From Deltaproteobacteria bacterium (GTDB lineage: Bacteria > Desulfobacterota > DSM-4660 > Desulfatiglandales > HGW-15), in NCBI GenBank assembly GCA_016932115.1, contig JAFGDM010000199.1:1-40754 (forward strand): 40,754 nucleotides of DNA, in the 5' to 3' direction. A program made the position numbers and the translations under genes. Below the pieces are notes generated by a model, which saw only the letters and a list, made by a program, of their open reading frames with translations, ran no database searches and was not told the origin of the DNA. Below are positions 39,421 to 40,754 of the stretch, piece after piece; the stretch's first letter is position 1; every line of letters begins with the position of its first letter.

Positions 39421-39447
39421 CTCCGCGATCTCTGCGCTCTTTGCGGT
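39421..39447. repeat. three degenerate tandem 9-mers between the tRNA-Ser genes
   Basis: CTCCGCGAT/CTCTGCGCT/CTTTGCGGT. Confidence 0.6.
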
Positions 39448-39489
39448 TACCTGATCTTCACGGCCAACCAAATCCTGTTTCCCGGTTCT

Positions 39490-39585
39490 TGGCGGAGAGG
39501 GTGGGATTCGAACCCACGTGCCCCGCTTTTCACGGGACAAGTCGATTTCGAGTCGACCCCGTTACGACCACTTCGGTACCTCTCC
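39490..39585 (-). tRNA. tRNA-Ser (CGA), CCA encoded
   Basis: 5' GGAGAGGTACCGAAGTGGTCGTAACGGGGTCGACTCGAAATCGAC...GGTTCGAATCCCACCCTCTCCGCCA; CGA anticodon, long variable arm. Confidence 0.95.
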
Positions 39586-39593
39586 CTGCCTTT

Positions 39594-40052
39594 TTACCTC
39601 CTCGAATGAAAAAATTTCTGCATCAGCTTGATGCATTCGTCGCCACGAATGCCGGACACGACCTCCAAGCGGTGGTTAAAGCGATCATCGGTATGGATGC
39701 TGTAAAGGGAGCCGGCGGCGCCCCACTTTGGGTCAAAGGCACCGAACACAATGCGGGAAACCCTGGCGTGAAGGGCTGCGCCGATGCACATGAGGCAAGG
39801 CTCCATCGTGACCACCAACGTAGCCCCCTGAATTCGGTAATTTCCGTAAACAGTTCCGGCCTTCCTCAGGGTCAGGATTTCTGCGTGTGCCGAGGGATCG
39901 TTCAAGGCGATGGATTGATTGTGGGCTCTTGCCACAATCGCACCGTCCGGATCGGCTAAAACAGCTCCGACCGGTACTTCGCCCTCTGCGAAACCTTTTA
40001 ACGCTTCACTCAAAGCCTCTTCCATAAAGGAGAAGAAGTCAATAGGCTTCAT
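39594..40052 (-). CDS. tadA: tRNA-specific adenosine deaminase
   Basis: DPSAHAEILTLRKAG, TLVVTMEPCLMCIGAALHARVSRIVFGAFDPKWGAAGSLY. Confidence 0.95.
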   Translation of the reverse strand: MKPIDFFSFMEEALSEALKGFAEGEVPVGAVLADPDGAIVARAHNQSIALNDPSAHAEILTLRKAGTVYGNYRIQGATLVVTMEPCLMCIGAALHARVSRIVFGAFDPKWGAAGSLYSIHTDDRFNHRLEVVSGIRGDECIKLMQKFFHSRR

Positions 40053-40190
40053 TATTAATTTTTAACATTTTATGATAATGCCCGTCAACCGTTTCAGAGA
40101 TGTCTATTTTCCCCAATTCGTCTTTGGTTTTTTATCCCGGAAATGCTAAATTAAAAATATTTGAGAAAAGAGACAGTAAGATAAAATAAA

Positions 40191-40493
40191 ATGGAATATT
40201 TAATTGTCGACCAAGAGTACCTACGAAGGGAGAAGGAAAAGGCGAGACGCCTTAGGCAAACGACATGGTGGATGAGGAAAATCCAGCCAGGCGTCTGCTA
40301 TTACTGCCACGGCGAGGTGGGGCGGAATGGTCTTACTATGGACCATGTGGTTCCGTTGAGCAGAGGAGGAAAGAGCACTAAGGGCAACATCGTGCCGGCA
40401 TGCAAGAGCTGTAACAATAAGAAAAAATACCTTCTCCCCATCGAATGGGAGGAATACCTGAAAACCTTGCAGGATGAACAGTCCCTGGAATAA
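40191..40493 (+). CDS. HNH endonuclease family protein
   Basis: CYYCHGEVGRNGLTMDHVVPLSRGGKSTKGNIVPACKSCNNKK: two CXXC pairs plus DHVVPLSRGG. Confidence 0.9.
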   Translation: MEYLIVDQEYLRREKEKARRLRQTTWWMRKIQPGVCYYCHGEVGRNGLTMDHVVPLSRGGKSTKGNIVPACKSCNNKKKYLLPIEWEEYLKTLQDEQSLE

Positions 40494-40499
40494 AACGCT

Positions 40500-40754
40500 T
40501 TAATCCCTAAGGACTCTGACTAAGGCGCCGAGCGTATCCTTCGCTTTGAGGCCGATGTAGTCTGAAGCTCTTGCAAGATTAACGGCGATTTCGAGCAGAT
40601 CCGAGCTGTTAATGAGGGCCAGGGGTGTCCCTTTTTCTTCGTCTGAATAGGTCCGGGATAGCTTCGGTATCACCAGTTTTCCCACCTCGATCCGGGGTCG
40701 CCCGGAGCCGAGAAACCGGTATAATTCCTGGGAGGAAATGTTGGTAATAAGATT
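40500..40754 (-). CDS. SAM hydroxide adenosyltransferase (DUF62 family), C-terminal part, truncated by the window edge
   Basis: The open frame runs off the end: NLITNISSQELYRFLGSGRPRIEVGKLVIPKLSRTYSDEEKGTPLALINSSDLLEIAVNLARASDYIGLKAKDTLGALVRVLRD. Confidence 0.75.
   Translation of the reverse strand, partial: NLITNISSQELYRFLGSGRPRIEVGKLVIPKLSRTYSDEEKGTPLALINSSDLLEIAVNLARASDYIGLKAKDTLGALVRVLRD

Noticed and set aside
40191-40493. HNH gene as evidence of a prophage or intein
   Set aside because: Stand-alone 100-aa HNH protein with no phage or terminase genes nearby; flanked by housekeeping genes.

Overview
The window looks like a chromosomal segment of a Desulfobacterota (deltaproteobacterium)-like genome; this is inferred from gene content only. 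In order, it contains: a 5'-truncated SLC13-type permease remnant; a small accessory region (exported hypothetical protein, 57-aa excisionase-type HTH protein) running into groES-groEL, whose GroEL lacks the GGM tail; a RAYT/Y1 transposase; tilS; a family 9 glycosyltransferase; a Cache-HAMP histidine kinase with two response regulators behind a consensus sigma-54 promoter and an upstream palindrome; a MoxR ATPase/CoxE-like VWA pair; a Crp/Fnr regulator; a histidine phosphatase; an MJ0042/YIP1 membrane protein; a UvrD-type helicase; and a lone receiver protein. From about 18.9 to 29.1 kb there is a catabolic-looking locus: TRAP transporter (DctP/M/Q), FrdA/AspO-like flavoprotein, acyl-CoA ligase and MmgE/PrpD protein, divergent from a two-subunit B12-dependent acyl-CoA mutase with unusual motifs. 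The remainder is largely housekeeping: folC, lptD, uppP, a PPi-type phosphofructokinase-like protein, a GlcD-like oxidase, recR, ybaB, dnaX, two tRNA-Ser genes, tadA, an HNH nuclease and the C-terminal end of a SAM hydroxide adenosyltransferase. The best candidates for new biology are the divergent B12 mutase/TRAP locus and the sigma-54-controlled kinase/dual response-regulator operon. No CRISPR array or complete prophage was seen.
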